From: Amycolatopsis jejuensis
Lineage (GTDB): Bacteria > Actinomycetota > Actinomycetes > Mycobacteriales > Pseudonocardiaceae
Reading direction: 5' to 3'
NCBI RefSeq assembly: GCF_000717335.1
Contig: NZ_JNYZ01000035.1
Coordinates: forward strand, 27,474 to 91,473
DNA: 64,000 nucleotides
In this document: one piece after another, positions 25,580 through 34,493 of the stretch
Position numbering within the stretch: position 1 is the stretch's first letter
How the letters are laid out: every line of letters starts with the position of its first letter
Translations under genes and position numbers: made by a program
The notes under the pieces: generated by a model
Seen by the model: only the letters and a program-made list of their open reading frames with translations
What the model was told of the DNA's origin: nothing
Database searches by the model: none

Positions 25580-27061
25580 GTGAGCACCTTCGACGAGGTA
25601 TGGCGGCGTACTGTCGGCGAGCACGGCGACCGGCCGTTCCTGCTGTTCCGCGAGGAGTCCGGCACGACCACCCGGTGGACCTATGCCGAGTTCGAGGACG
25701 TGGTCGCCCGCGTGGCCGGGACCCTCGCGGAGTCGGGGGTGACACCGGGTTCCGCCGTGCATCTCGTCCTGCGCAACTCGCCGGTGTTCGTGGCGGTGTG
25801 GCTGGCGGTGGCCCGGCTCGGCGCCTGGATGGTGCCGGTCGACCCGGCGTCGTCGACCCGCGATCTCCGCAGCCAGCTCCGCCGGGTCCAGCCGGTCTTG
25901 TCGGTGGTGGCAGCCAGCCGAACTGCTTTGCCGGAAGGTGCCGTGGCGATAAAGGTTTCCGAGACTGCGTCCGATGTGGACCGGAATTCACCACTCCTGC
26001 GCGGCGCACCTCTCGCTGCCGGTCCGGCGACCCCTGATGCCCGGCTCGCGGTGATGTTCACGTCGGGTACGACGTCGGAACCGAAGGGCGTCGAGCTGAC
26101 CCAGGCCAACTATGCCCAGGTCGCGACGGCAATGGCGACCGGACTCCGCCCCGAGCACCGATGGTTTGTCACGCTGCCGCTCTTTCATGCCAACGCGCAG
26201 TACTACTGCTTTGCGCCCGCGATCCGCGCGGGCGCGAGCGTGGCCCTGACGGCGTCGTTCTCGGCGTCGGCCTGGGTACCTGTGGCACGCGAACTCGGCG
26301 TGACGCATGCCAGCCTGTTCGCTGCCCCCATCCGGATGATCCTGGCTCGCTGTCCGGAGATCGAGCCGCTCGCGCTTAAGCACGTCTGGTTCGCGCAGAG
26401 CCTGGGCGTCGAGCATCACCGCGCGTTCGGCAAGCTCGTGGGCACGCTGCCGCGCCAGCTTTACGGGATGACCGAGACCGTTGCGATCGTCACCGCCGAC
26501 GACCGAAATCCGCCGGTGCACGACGTCATCGGCCCGCCGGTGCGCGAGATCCGGCTGGTCGACGACGGCCGCGACGTCCCGGACGGGACTCCCGGCGAGA
26601 TCTGGGTCCGCGGCGAACGCGGCCGGGACCTGTTCGCCGGGTACCTCGACGCGCCCGAACTCAACGCCGCGGCCTTCACCCCGGACGGCGACCACGTCTG
26701 GTTCCACACCGGTGACCTGGCCGTGCGGGACGACGGTGCGCTGCGCTTCGTCGGCCGGGTCGACGACGTGATCAAGGTGTCCGGCGAGAACGTCAGCCTC
26801 ACCGAGGTCGAAGCGGCCGCCGCGCAGGCCCCCGGGGTGCTGGAGGTCGCCGTGGTCGCGCGGCCCGATCCGGTGCGCGACCAGGTACCGGTCGCCTATG
26901 TCGTACCCAAGGACAAGGCCGCTCCACCGACACCGGCCGAGCTGGAGAACTGGGCCGTGGGCAATCTTCCGCCCGCTGCCCGCCCGCGCGCTTGGCATCT
27001 CATCGGCGAGCTTCCCCGCACGAGCGTGGGCAAGGTCCGCCGTTTCCGTATCCCGCAATGA
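25580..27061 (+). CDS. Acyl-CoA synthetase / AMP-dependent ligase
   Basis: About 493 aa ANL-superfamily enzyme. The ATP loop is FTSGTTSEPKGVEL (about 157-170), A5 is LYGMTET, A7 is WFHTGDLAVRDDG, A8 is GRVDDVIKVSGENVS, and the catalytic Lys is in RTSVGKVRRF at the C-terminus. It activates a carboxylic acid to its CoA thioester (or acyl-AMP). The start is uncertain: GTG at 25580 (VSTFDEVW) gives the family N-terminus, and an in-frame GTG at 25550 is possible but lies beside the dyad region. It is followed 21 bp later by an FAH-family gene, probably the same transcript. Confidence 0.88.
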   Translation: MSTFDEVWRRTVGEHGDRPFLLFREESGTTTRWTYAEFEDVVARVAGTLAESGVTPGSAVHLVLRNSPVFVAVWLAVARLGAWMVPVDPASSTRDLRSQLRRVQPVLSVVAASRTALPEGAVAIKVSETASDVDRNSPLLRGAPLAAGPATPDARLAVMFTSGTTSEPKGVELTQANYAQVATAMATGLRPEHRWFVTLPLFHANAQYYCFAPAIRAGASVALTASFSASAWVPVARELGVTHASLFAAPIRMILARCPEIEPLALKHVWFAQSLGVEHHRAFGKLVGTLPRQLYGMTETVAIVTADDRNPPVHDVIGPPVREIRLVDDGRDVPDGTPGEIWVRGERGRDLFAGYLDAPELNAAAFTPDGDHVWFHTGDLAVRDDGALRFVGRVDDVIKVSGENVSLTEVEAAAAQAPGVLEVAVVARPDPVRDQVPVAYVVPKDKAAPPTPAELENWAVGNLPPAARPRAWHLIGELPRTSVGKVRRFRIPQ

Positions 27062-27082
27062 TTGTGCCGAAAGGATTCCTCG

Positions 27083-27985
27083 ATGAAGCTGGTCCGGGTC
27101 CGCGCACGCGGCGAGTCTCGCTTCGCGTTCGTCGAAAGCGACGACCGATTCCGCCTGCTGCCGCCGAACCTGAGTCTCGCCGACGCGCTCCGCTCCGAGC
27201 CCGGCGGTGAGACCGTACCCGCTGGTGAATGGGAATTACTTGCCCCGGTGCCAAGTCCGGCGAGCCTGCGCGACTTCGTCGGCCACCTGCAGCACATCCG
27301 GAACACGCGGCGCAGCCGGGGTGTCGTCGATCCCCTGCCACCGGAATGGGCCGCGCGTCCCGCGTTCTATTTCGCGAATCCGCACTCCCTGCATTCGTGC
27401 TCTGCCGACATCGCGATTCCGGCCGGGAGCAAGGCGTTCGACTTCGAATTGGAAATCGCCGTGGTCGTCGGAAAAGGTGGTCGCGACCTCACCCTCGCCG
27501 AGGCAGGCGAGGCAATCGCCGGATACGTCCTGTACTGCGACTGGAGCGCCCGTGACATCCAGACCGAGGAGCGCGCCATGCAAATCGGGCAGGGCAAAGG
27601 GAAAGACTCGGCCATTTCCCTCGGTCCGTGGATTCTGCCCGCTGCGGACGCCGCGCCGTTCGTGCGTGCCGACGGCCTCGACTTCCCGGTCAGCGTGCAG
27701 GTCAACGGCGAGGAGGTGACCGCCCCGGGGACGCGGTACGCCGGGATGGACTGGACCTTTTCGGAACTCGTGGCGTACGCGTCGGCCGGGGTCGATCTGG
27801 TACCCGGAGAGGTGATCGCGGCGGGCACGGTCCCCACTGGGTGCCTGCTGGAACACTCCGGCGCCGACGATTTCCGCGGCTGGCTCGCCCCGGGCGACGA
27901 AGTCCGCCTCTCCGCCGGGCCGCTCGGCGAAATCACCAGCACGATCCTGCCCGGGGTCCCGCTCGCCGCGTGGCGCCGACCTTGA
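27083..27985 (+). CDS. Fumarylacetoacetate hydrolase-family protein
   Basis: 300 aa. The FAH fold metal ligands are visible as DFELEIAVVVGKGG (two Glu) and CDWSARDIQTEE (Asp), then GKGKDSAISLGPWI and a C-terminal GEVIAAGTVPTGCLLE. Such enzymes hydrolyse C-C bonds of acylpyruvates or decarboxylate/hydrate related keto-acids with Mg2+. The ATG at 27083 follows AAAGGA. It is the second gene after the acyl-CoA synthetase; together they suggest processing of a diketo or ring-opened acid, but the substrate is unknown. Confidence 0.88.
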   Translation: MKLVRVRARGESRFAFVESDDRFRLLPPNLSLADALRSEPGGETVPAGEWELLAPVPSPASLRDFVGHLQHIRNTRRSRGVVDPLPPEWAARPAFYFANPHSLHSCSADIAIPAGSKAFDFELEIAVVVGKGGRDLTLAEAGEAIAGYVLYCDWSARDIQTEERAMQIGQGKGKDSAISLGPWILPAADAAPFVRADGLDFPVSVQVNGEEVTAPGTRYAGMDWTFSELVAYASAGVDLVPGEVIAAGTVPTGCLLEHSGADDFRGWLAPGDEVRLSAGPLGEITSTILPGVPLAAWRRP

Positions 27986-28003
27986 GTAAACCCCCGTCGT
28001 CGG

Positions 28004-28303
28004 CTAATGCGGCTCGGCAAATCCGTCCGCGAGCAGCAATTGCGTATCGGCAGTCCGTTGCCGGACGCCGCGCAGCGGCGCATAGCGATCACTGGTGTAC
28101 CAGCGGCGCGCCTGCTCGAGGTCGGCGAATTCGATGAGGACGAACCGGTTCGGCCGCCAATCGCCTTCCAGGGAAACGGTTTCGCCGCCCTTGACGAGAT
28201 ACCGGCCGCCGAACTCGGCGGTGAGCGGCGGCGAGTCGCGCCGGTATTCCTCGTAGTTCTCCGGGTCGTGGACCGCGATGTTGGCGATGACGAACGCAGG
28301 CAT
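28004..28303 (-). CDS. DUF1330 family protein
   Basis: 99 aa ferredoxin-like dimeric alpha/beta barrel. The family pattern is PAFVIANIAVHDPENYEEYRR, RYLVKGG, FVLIEFADLEQARRWYTSDRY. The biochemical role of DUF1330 is not established; members often sit in catabolic clusters. The ATG at 28303 has GGAGG 5 nt upstream. It is convergent with the FAH-family gene. Its promoter carries three helically phased AGTAC repeats. Confidence 0.8.
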   Translation of the reverse strand: MPAFVIANIAVHDPENYEEYRRDSPPLTAEFGGRYLVKGGETVSLEGDWRPNRFVLIEFADLEQARRWYTSDRYAPLRGVRQRTADTQLLLADGFAEPH

Positions 28304-28314
28304 CGAGCCTCCAT

Positions 28315-28343
28315 TTTGTACTAGCACGTACTTACTTTGTACT
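28315..28343 (-). promoter_or_regulatory. Three phased AGTAC repeats upstream of the DUF1330 gene
   Basis: Read on the minus strand, AGTAC occurs three times at 11- and 10-bp steps, with the outer copies extended to AGTACAAA. The spacing is one helical turn, as for a cooperative regulator, and the site lies 12 bp upstream of the minus-strand start at 28303. The surrounding sequence is unusually AT-rich. Confidence 0.4.
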
Positions 28344-28426
28344 GGATAATTAAAACATGCACGAGTGTGCCGCGCCAGCGGTTCTTTCCACGCCGCGCGG
28401 AGCCCGGACCGGGGATCTGGCCGGAA

Positions 28427-29560
28427 TCACCGTGGAATGCGGGCCCGCCACCGAGTTCCGCCGTCCGGATTCGCCTGGACGTCCAGCGCTCCCCCGATCG
28501 CCCCCAGCGCATGCGCCGACCCGGCCAGCCCGATCCCCGCGGTGGCCGGATCGGGGTCGAACCCGGTCCCGTCGTCGGTCACCGCAATGACCACCTCGTT
28601 CTCGGTGGCGGACAAGGTCACCGCAACCGACTGCGCAGCAGCGTGTTTCTCGACGTTGTGCAGGGCTTCGCGCACTGCGCGGGTGATCGGTTCGAGTACT
28701 TCCCGGCTCAGCGGCGGGAGATCGCCGAGGGTGAGCACGTGTGTCTGTATTGCCGTTCGTTCTTCGAGCGCCCGGCATTCGGCGTGCACGGCGGCGGTCA
28801 GGGCGAGTTCCGTCGGAGAAGCGTGCAGGGCGCGAAGGGCATCGCGCAGGAAACGGGATGCCTCGGCGGTTTGTGCTTCCAATGCGGTGATCCGGTCGGC
28901 GGTTTCCGGCGCCGAGGGTTCGCGTAGGCCACGCAATCCGCTGCCGATCGCGTACAGCAGCGCGCCGACCGTGTCGTGCAATTCCAATGCGACCCGACGT
29001 CGTTCCTCGTGCACGGCGAGTTCGGCCGCGTGTCGCGCGCGTTCTGCTGCGGTGACCGCGAAAGCGGCGCTGTTGGCGGCGGCCACGACCTGCTCGATCG
29101 CCCGGTCACCGAACGCACCGGCCTTGCGGGCGCCCGCGGCCAGCACACCGAGGGTCCGGCCGTCGTGCACGATCGGGATCGCGATCAGCCGCTGGATGCT
29201 TTCGGCCTGGATGTGCCGGTCGAACTCGTGCGTGATGGACGGCGCCGTGGCGTACTCGTTCACCCAATCCATTGCCGCGTGCTCGTACACCTTCCCGGTG
29301 AGCCCCGACCCGGACGGCACCGGCAGCCCGGTGAGCAGGTCGGTGCGGGTGCCCGCGGTGACGCCGATGGTCAGGTCCGGCCCGTCCCCCGGCTCGCCTG
29401 CCCAGGCCACGTCCAGCACCCCGGATTCGATCAGCCGCGCAACCGACTGCCGCAGCGCCGCATGCCGGTCGGCGACCGTGAGCGACTCCCGGTAGAGCCG
29501 GTCCAGCCCGGCGAGCGTGGTCAGAACAGCGTTCAGATCGGTGAGTTCTCCACGGTCCAT
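28427..29560 (-). CDS. GAF-domain sensor histidine kinase (NarL-system type)
   Basis: About 377 aa, without membrane segments. The GAF domain spans about 25-170 (LTGKVYEHAAMDWVNEY, LIAIPIVHDGRTLGVLAAG). A HisKA_3 dimerisation helix has the phospho-acceptor His in VALELHDTVGALLYAIGSG (about 205). A HATPase_c domain follows with EALHNVEKHAAA (N box), VTDDGTGFD (G1) and GIGLAGSAHALGAIGG. It is therefore a cytoplasmic sensor whose GAF domain may bind a small ligand. It is divergent from the NarL-type response regulator, its obvious partner. A GTG at 29575 is a less likely start. Confidence 0.9.
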   Translation of the reverse strand: MDRGELTDLNAVLTTLAGLDRLYRESLTVADRHAALRQSVARLIESGVLDVAWAGEPGDGPDLTIGVTAGTRTDLLTGLPVPSGSGLTGKVYEHAAMDWVNEYATAPSITHEFDRHIQAESIQRLIAIPIVHDGRTLGVLAAGARKAGAFGDRAIEQVVAAANSAAFAVTAAERARHAAELAVHEERRRVALELHDTVGALLYAIGSGLRGLREPSAPETADRITALEAQTAEASRFLRDALRALHASPTELALTAAVHAECRALEERTAIQTHVLTLGDLPPLSREVLEPITRAVREALHNVEKHAAAQSVAVTLSATENEVVIAVTDDGTGFDPDPATAGIGLAGSAHALGAIGGALDVQANPDGGTRWRARIPR

Positions 29561-29630
29561 CCCGCCACACTCCACATTCGGCTACCCGCGAATGTACGCG
29601 CGACACTACGATGCACGCGAGAGGAGCAGC

Positions 29631-30251
29631 GTGGACATCACGAATGGCGAACCGGTGCGCGTGCTGGTGGTCGACGACCATCCGGTGGTCCGGGACGGGG
29701 TCACGGCCCAGCTCGGCGCCGCGCGCAGCTTGCGCGTAGTCGGGTATGCCGGCTCCGCCGCGGACACCCTGCCCGCCGCGCGCGAGCTCCGTCCCGACGT
29801 GGTCCTGCTCGACCTGCGCCTCGGCGGAACCCTCGCGCCGGAGATCATCCCGGACCTGCTCCGAGCGCTACCGGGCGTGAAAGTCGTGCTGTTCACCGCG
29901 TATCCCGAACACGCCGGTGTGCAGGCCGCCGTCGACGCCGGGGCGCACGGGGTGCTGATCAAGGACGCCGCCCGCGGCGATCTCGTGCACGCCATCCTCA
30001 CCGTCGCGCGCACCGGCGCACTGCCCACCGTCGTCACCGGTGAGAACGGCGCGCCCAGCCAGGTGATCGCGCCGCGCGAGTACGAGCTGCTCCGGCGCGT
30101 CGCACTGGGGCAGAGCAACCCGGAAATCGCCGCAGCGATGGACATTTCGCGCAACACCGTGAAGAGCTACCTGCGCAGCGTCCTGCAGAAACTCGGTGCC
30201 CGCAACCGGGTCGAGGCGATCGCGCGGGCCAGGGAACTCGGCCTCCTCTGA
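29631..30251 (+). CDS. NarL/FixJ-family response regulator
   Basis: 206 aa. The receiver domain (about 8-125) shows VLVVDDHPVVRDG (acidic pocket), VVLLDLRLG (phospho-Asp about 62) and VLIKDAARG (Lys). The C-terminal LuxR-type helix-turn-helix is SNPEIAAAMDISRNTVKSY then LRSVLQKLGARNRVEAI. The GTG at 29631 has GAGAGGAG upstream. It is divergent from the kinase and 89 bp upstream of the alcohol dehydrogenase / LDI-like operon, which is its likely target. Confidence 0.92.
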   Translation: MDITNGEPVRVLVVDDHPVVRDGVTAQLGAARSLRVVGYAGSAADTLPAARELRPDVVLLDLRLGGTLAPEIIPDLLRALPGVKVVLFTAYPEHAGVQAAVDAGAHGVLIKDAARGDLVHAILTVARTGALPTVVTGENGAPSQVIAPREYELLRRVALGQSNPEIAAAMDISRNTVKSYLRSVLQKLGARNRVEAIARARELGLL

Positions 30252-30252
30252 C

Positions 30253-30280
30253 CCCGGCACGCCCAGGTGGGGGTGCCGGG
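30253..30280 (+). terminator. Hairpin between response regulator and alcohol dehydrogenase genes
   Basis: CCCGGCAC and GTGCCGGG form an 8-bp stem directly after the regulator stop, with an additional CCC/GGG step inside. There is no T-run, so it could be a weak terminator, an attenuator or an mRNA stabiliser. Confidence 0.4.
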
Positions 30281-30340
30281 CCTGCTGCCCGCCGGGGCAC
30301 GATGTGCTCGCTCTGCACCCGTGACCTGCGAGGAGCGTCG

Positions 30341-31441
30341 ATGAAGACGACCGCCGCCGTACTCCGCACCGCCGGAGCCCCCCTGTCCCTGGAAGAGGTC
30401 GACGTCGAGGACCCGCGTGCCGGAGAGGTGCAGGTGCGGCTGGTGTCGTCCGGGGTGTGCCACACCGATCTCGGCGTGATCGCCACCGCGGCCGCCGAAC
30501 AGCTGCCGGTGGTTCTCGGGCACGAGGGCGCGGGTGTCGTCGAGGCGGTGGGCGACGGGGTGGCCGGTGTCGAAACGGGCGACCACGTGGTGCTGACCTA
30601 CAATTTCTGCGGCGGCTGCGACAATTGCCGCGCCGGGGTGATGGTGCACTGCCGTGATTTCGTCCCGTTGAATCTCACCGGTGCGCGGCTCGACGGGTCC
30701 AGCCCGTTCTCCTCGGGCGGCGGCAATGTGTTCGGGCACTTCTTCGGCCAATCTTCCTTTGCCCGTAATGTGATCGCGACCGAGCAGAACGTGGTGAAGG
30801 TGGACCCGGCGCTGCCGCTGGAACTGCTCGGACCACTGGGCTGCGGCGTGCAGACCGGCGCGGGTGCGGTACTCAACACGCTGAACCCCGAGCCCGGGTC
30901 CGGCATTGCCGTGTTCGCCGCCGGGTCCGTGGGGCTGAGCGCCATCATGGCCGCAGCGGCCGCCGGGTGCGCCACGATCATCGCGGTGGACCCCCAGCCG
31001 CAGCGGCTCGACCTCGCCCGCAAACTCGGCGCCACCCACGTGATCGACCCCGGCGAAACCGATCCGGTCGCGGCGATCCGCGAAATCACCGGAACCGGTG
31101 CTCGTTATTCGGTGGACTGCCTCGGGCTTTCGTCGACCGTGCGGCAGGCACTGGAATGCCTGCAGTCGCCGGGAACCTGTGTGAGCGTCGGATTCCAGGG
31201 CATGACCAACGAGCTCACCATCGACCAGGGGCACCTGCTGTTCGGGCGGACGCTGATCGGGGTGATCGAGGGGGATTCCGTACCGGCACAGTTCCTTCCG
31301 CGGATGATCGAACTGTACCAGGCGGGCTCGTTCCCGTTCGACAAACTGATCAGCACGTTCCCGTTCGAGCAGATCAACGAAGCCGTCGAAGCGGCACACC
31401 ACGGCAAGGTGGTCAAAGCCGTGCTGACGTTCGAATCGTGA
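30341..31441 (+). CDS. Zinc-dependent alcohol dehydrogenase (aryl/allylic alcohol type)
   Basis: 366 aa. The catalytic zinc region shows SGVCHTDLGV and GHEGAGVVEAVGDGV, the structural zinc site is FCGGCDNCRAGVMVHC, and the NAD(P) fold has VFAAGSVGLSAIMAA with DPQPQRLDLARKLGATHVID. This long-chain Zn-ADH group includes benzyl-alcohol and geraniol dehydrogenases. It oxidises a primary alcohol to an aldehyde. The ATG at 30341 has GAGGAG upstream. It is the first gene of an operon with an acyl-CoA ligase and an LDI-like enzyme, consistent with oxidation of an allylic alcohol made by the latter (inference). Confidence 0.9.
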   Translation: MKTTAAVLRTAGAPLSLEEVDVEDPRAGEVQVRLVSSGVCHTDLGVIATAAAEQLPVVLGHEGAGVVEAVGDGVAGVETGDHVVLTYNFCGGCDNCRAGVMVHCRDFVPLNLTGARLDGSSPFSSGGGNVFGHFFGQSSFARNVIATEQNVVKVDPALPLELLGPLGCGVQTGAGAVLNTLNPEPGSGIAVFAAGSVGLSAIMAAAAAGCATIIAVDPQPQRLDLARKLGATHVIDPGETDPVAAIREITGTGARYSVDCLGLSSTVRQALECLQSPGTCVSVGFQGMTNELTIDQGHLLFGRTLIGVIEGDSVPAQFLPRMIELYQAGSFPFDKLISTFPFEQINEAVEAAHHGKVVKAVLTFES

Positions 31442-32945
31442 GCACCATGGCCGCGGTGAACGAGATTCTGCCGCGCAGCGCCGCGCGGTTCGGGGACAAG
31501 ATCGCGCTGGTCACCCCCACCGGCAGCTGTCCTACGCCGAACTGGACCGGGAGTCCGGCAGCGTCGCGGCTTCCCTGATCGCACAGGGAATCCGTCCCGG
31601 CGACCGGGTCTCGCTCTATTCGCAGAACCGGTGGGAATGGGTCGTCGCATATCACGGCGCGCTCAAAGCCGGGGCCGTCGTGAATCCGATCAACGTGATG
31701 CTCACCCCGGAAGAAGTGGGCTACGTCCTGCGCGACTGCGGGTCGGCGGCGCTGTTCGCTTCCGCAGGTAAACTGGCCACCCTGGGCGAGGAAACCGCCA
31801 CCCTGAAGACCGTGCTCTCGTTCGACGGTCCGTCCTTTGCCGAATGCCTTGAAGCTGACCCTGTTCCGCCGGTCGACGTCGATGCCGGACAACCGTCGAC
31901 CATCGGGTACACCTCGGGTACCACCGGCCGTCCGAAAGGTGCCGTGCAATCGCATCGGGCGGTGCTGCGGAACTGCGAATCGACCGCCGCCATGCACGGC
32001 CGGTCCGAAGTGGACACGGTGCTCACCGCGCTCCCGGCCCCGCATGTCTACGGCAATGTGGTGATCAACAGTACATTCCTCGTCGGCGGAACCGTTGTGC
32101 TGATGGAACGGTTCGACGCCGGTGCCGCGCTCGAACTCATCGAAAAGCACCACGCGACGATGTTCGAAGGCGTACCGGTGATGTACTCGATGCTGCTCGC
32201 GCATCCGGGGCTCGGTACCGCCGGCCTGTCCACGGTGACCCGCTGCACTGTCGGCGGGCAGACCATCGCACTGTCCACAATAGAACGCTGGGAGAAGGTC
32301 AGCGGGGCCCGGCTCATCGAACTGTGGGGCATGACGGAGCTGTCCGGCCTCGGCACCACCCATTGGCTCGACGCCGCACCCTGCCCCGGTTCGATCGGAG
32401 TTGCCCTTCCCGGCACGGAAATCCGGGTCGGAGACTTGACAAACCCCGTGCAGACTGCACCCCCGGGTACCCCCGGCGAGCTGCTCGTGCGCGGCGACCT
32501 GGTGATGCTCGGCTACTACGGCAACGACGAGGCCACCGCGAACACGATCGACGCCGACGGCTGGCTGCACACCGGAGATGTCGCGTATGCCGACGAAGCC
32601 GGGCACTTCTTCATCGTCGACCGGCGGAAAGACATGATCATCACTGCGGGGTACAACGTGTACCCCGCGGAGATCGAACGCGTGCTCGCCGCCCATCCCG
32701 CGGTGGCGATGGTGGCCGTGGGACCCGTTCCCGACGAGGTCAAGGGCGAAACCGCGCGAGCGTACGTCGTGCGCGCCGAAGGCGTTGCGGCAACAGCGGA
32801 AGAGCTCATCGACTACTGCCGCGGGAACATCGCCGCGTACAAGGTACCGCGATCCGTGCGGTTCGTGACCGCTCTTCCGCAGACGTCCACCGGCAAGATC
32901 ATGCGCCGGGAGCTGGCCCGCTCCACGGTGGAGGACTTCCGGTAG
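31438..32945 (+). pseudogene. Acyl-CoA ligase, frameshifted near the N-terminus
   Basis: The reading begins at GTG 31438 (GTGA overlap with the dehydrogenase stop; next ATG 31447) as AVNEILPRSAARFGDKIALVTPTG. It then loses frame at a CCCCC run (31514-31518); the correct continuation RQLSYAELDRESGSVAASL lies in the next frame and runs to 32945. One base appears to be missing. Downstream, all ANL motifs are intact: YTSGTTGRPKGAVQ, LWGMTELSG, WLHTGDVAYADE, and the catalytic Lys in TSTGKIMRREL. It is either a real frameshift or a homopolymer sequencing error. An internal start around 31680 would lack part of the N-domain. If functional, it would activate an acid for beta-oxidation. Confidence 0.75.
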
Positions 32946-32981
32946 AGTCGGTGCCCTACCGCAAAAATCAGGAGGTCACGA

Positions 32982-34493
32982 GTGTCCACGACGCTCACCG
33001 CCCAGCAGCTGGGCCACGTCCGGCACTTCGACAACCTGTCCCGGCAGCTGCCCAACGACTGGTCCCTCATGCAGGGCAAGGGAACCAACCAGGAGGACTT
33101 CGGCGGCTACCGGTTCCAGCTCGCGTACATGGCGTACGCGCTGGCGCTCACCCACCGGCATCGGCTGCCCGCCGCACCCGGGCTGTTCCAGCCGGTGCTG
33201 CAACGCCTGGTCGAGAAGATCCTGCACCCCGAGGTGTGGATGTACTGGCGGGACGTCGGCCGCGGCGGCAGCGTCTTCAACGCACATCTCTCGGATTCCC
33301 TCGGCGAGCAATGGGATCCGGTGGTGCAGGACAACATCATGTACAGCGCGTACGTGCAATCGATGGCGCTGCTGCACGACTACCTCTTCGACAGCGACCG
33401 GTACGCCGCCGAAGGTTCGCTCACCTTCGAGTACCAGTCGTTCTTCTGGGGTGGAGAAGGGCACCATTTCCCGTACGATCGGGAAAAGCTCAACGAGCAC
33501 ATCTACTGGCAGATGGTGAACAACGGGTATCTCGGCGTCGCCTGCGAACCCAACTGCATTTTCCAGATCTGCAACCAGCCCGCGATCCTCGGCTTCCGGC
33601 TGCACGACCTCATCACCGGCGGGCAGCGCGCGGAGGAGGTCGTCACCGGGTACGAACGGGCCTGGGCCGATTTCGGCAGGCTCGACGAAACCGGGCGCTA
33701 CAACATGATGGTGCTCGAGGATTCGCGCAAGGTCCTGCCGAACGGCAGGCAGCTGCCCTGGGTCGATGCGTGGTGCGGTGCCCTGATGAACATGTGGAAC
33801 CGCGATTTCGTGCACTCGAACTATCCGGAGCAGGTCGCGCGGCTGCTGGAGGAGAGCCCGGCAGGCACGCTGTCGGTGGCGCCGTCCCCGCCGCAGGAGT
33901 TCATGGGCCGCCCGGTCGTGTCCGACACGTGCGATTTCGGCTGGGTCACCGCATGGGCGTCGGAAATGGGTGACGAGCGCACGCTGGGCAGGCTGCTGGA
34001 GCACGTCGACCGGTTCATGAACCCGACCTGGCGCGACGGCGGCCTGTACTACCCGCGCAACGACACGCTCACCGACGAGCACGGAAACCGCACGGAAGTC
34101 GAGCCGATGACCGGAAACGTGCTGCTCGGTTACGCGCGGCTGAACGTGCCGGACGGGTTGTGGCGGCTGTACAACGAACCCTGGGACCGCGCGCGGTTCG
34201 AGGAGCCTGCGCTCACCGCGGTCGAGCGGAATGTGGACGTCAGCCGCGCCGAAGTCGTCGACGGCGCGTTGCACACCCGGCTGCAGCGAGCGGCCGGGCT
34301 GCCCGGCGAGGGCACGGTCACGATCTCCCGCGTCGCCGGGCGCGGCCGGTGGACGGTCACCGTTGACGGAGCTCCGCTCGCGCAGATCGACGGCGCCACC
34401 GAGACGCCGGACATCCTGCGGGTCGACGGCGAGGACGTCATCCTCCGCTGCCCGGACGAAGCGCAGACCTTCACCTTCCGGAAGGAATCATGA
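32982..34493 (+). CDS. Linalool dehydratase/isomerase-like (LDI-fold) protein
   Basis: 503 aa. The best recognisable part is GVACEPNCIFQICNQPA (about 186-201), which matches the catalytic CEPxN...C stretch of linalool dehydratase-isomerase, with two Cys nine residues apart (188 and 197). An upstream DFGGYRFQLAYMAYALA (about 39-54) fits the first helices of the (alpha/alpha)6 barrel. It is about 100 residues longer than the Castellaniella enzyme (about 397 aa), with a beta-rich C-terminal extension (about 420-500) and no signal peptide. It probably isomerises or dehydrates a tertiary allylic alcohol. The start has GGAGG about 7 nt upstream; its stop overlaps the SCO gene. Confidence 0.72.
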   Translation: MSTTLTAQQLGHVRHFDNLSRQLPNDWSLMQGKGTNQEDFGGYRFQLAYMAYALALTHRHRLPAAPGLFQPVLQRLVEKILHPEVWMYWRDVGRGGSVFNAHLSDSLGEQWDPVVQDNIMYSAYVQSMALLHDYLFDSDRYAAEGSLTFEYQSFFWGGEGHHFPYDREKLNEHIYWQMVNNGYLGVACEPNCIFQICNQPAILGFRLHDLITGGQRAEEVVTGYERAWADFGRLDETGRYNMMVLEDSRKVLPNGRQLPWVDAWCGALMNMWNRDFVHSNYPEQVARLLEESPAGTLSVAPSPPQEFMGRPVVSDTCDFGWVTAWASEMGDERTLGRLLEHVDRFMNPTWRDGGLYYPRNDTLTDEHGNRTEVEPMTGNVLLGYARLNVPDGLWRLYNEPWDRARFEEPALTAVERNVDVSRAEVVDGALHTRLQRAAGLPGEGTVTISRVAGRGRWTVTVDGAPLAQIDGATETPDILRVDGEDVILRCPDEAQTFTFRKES

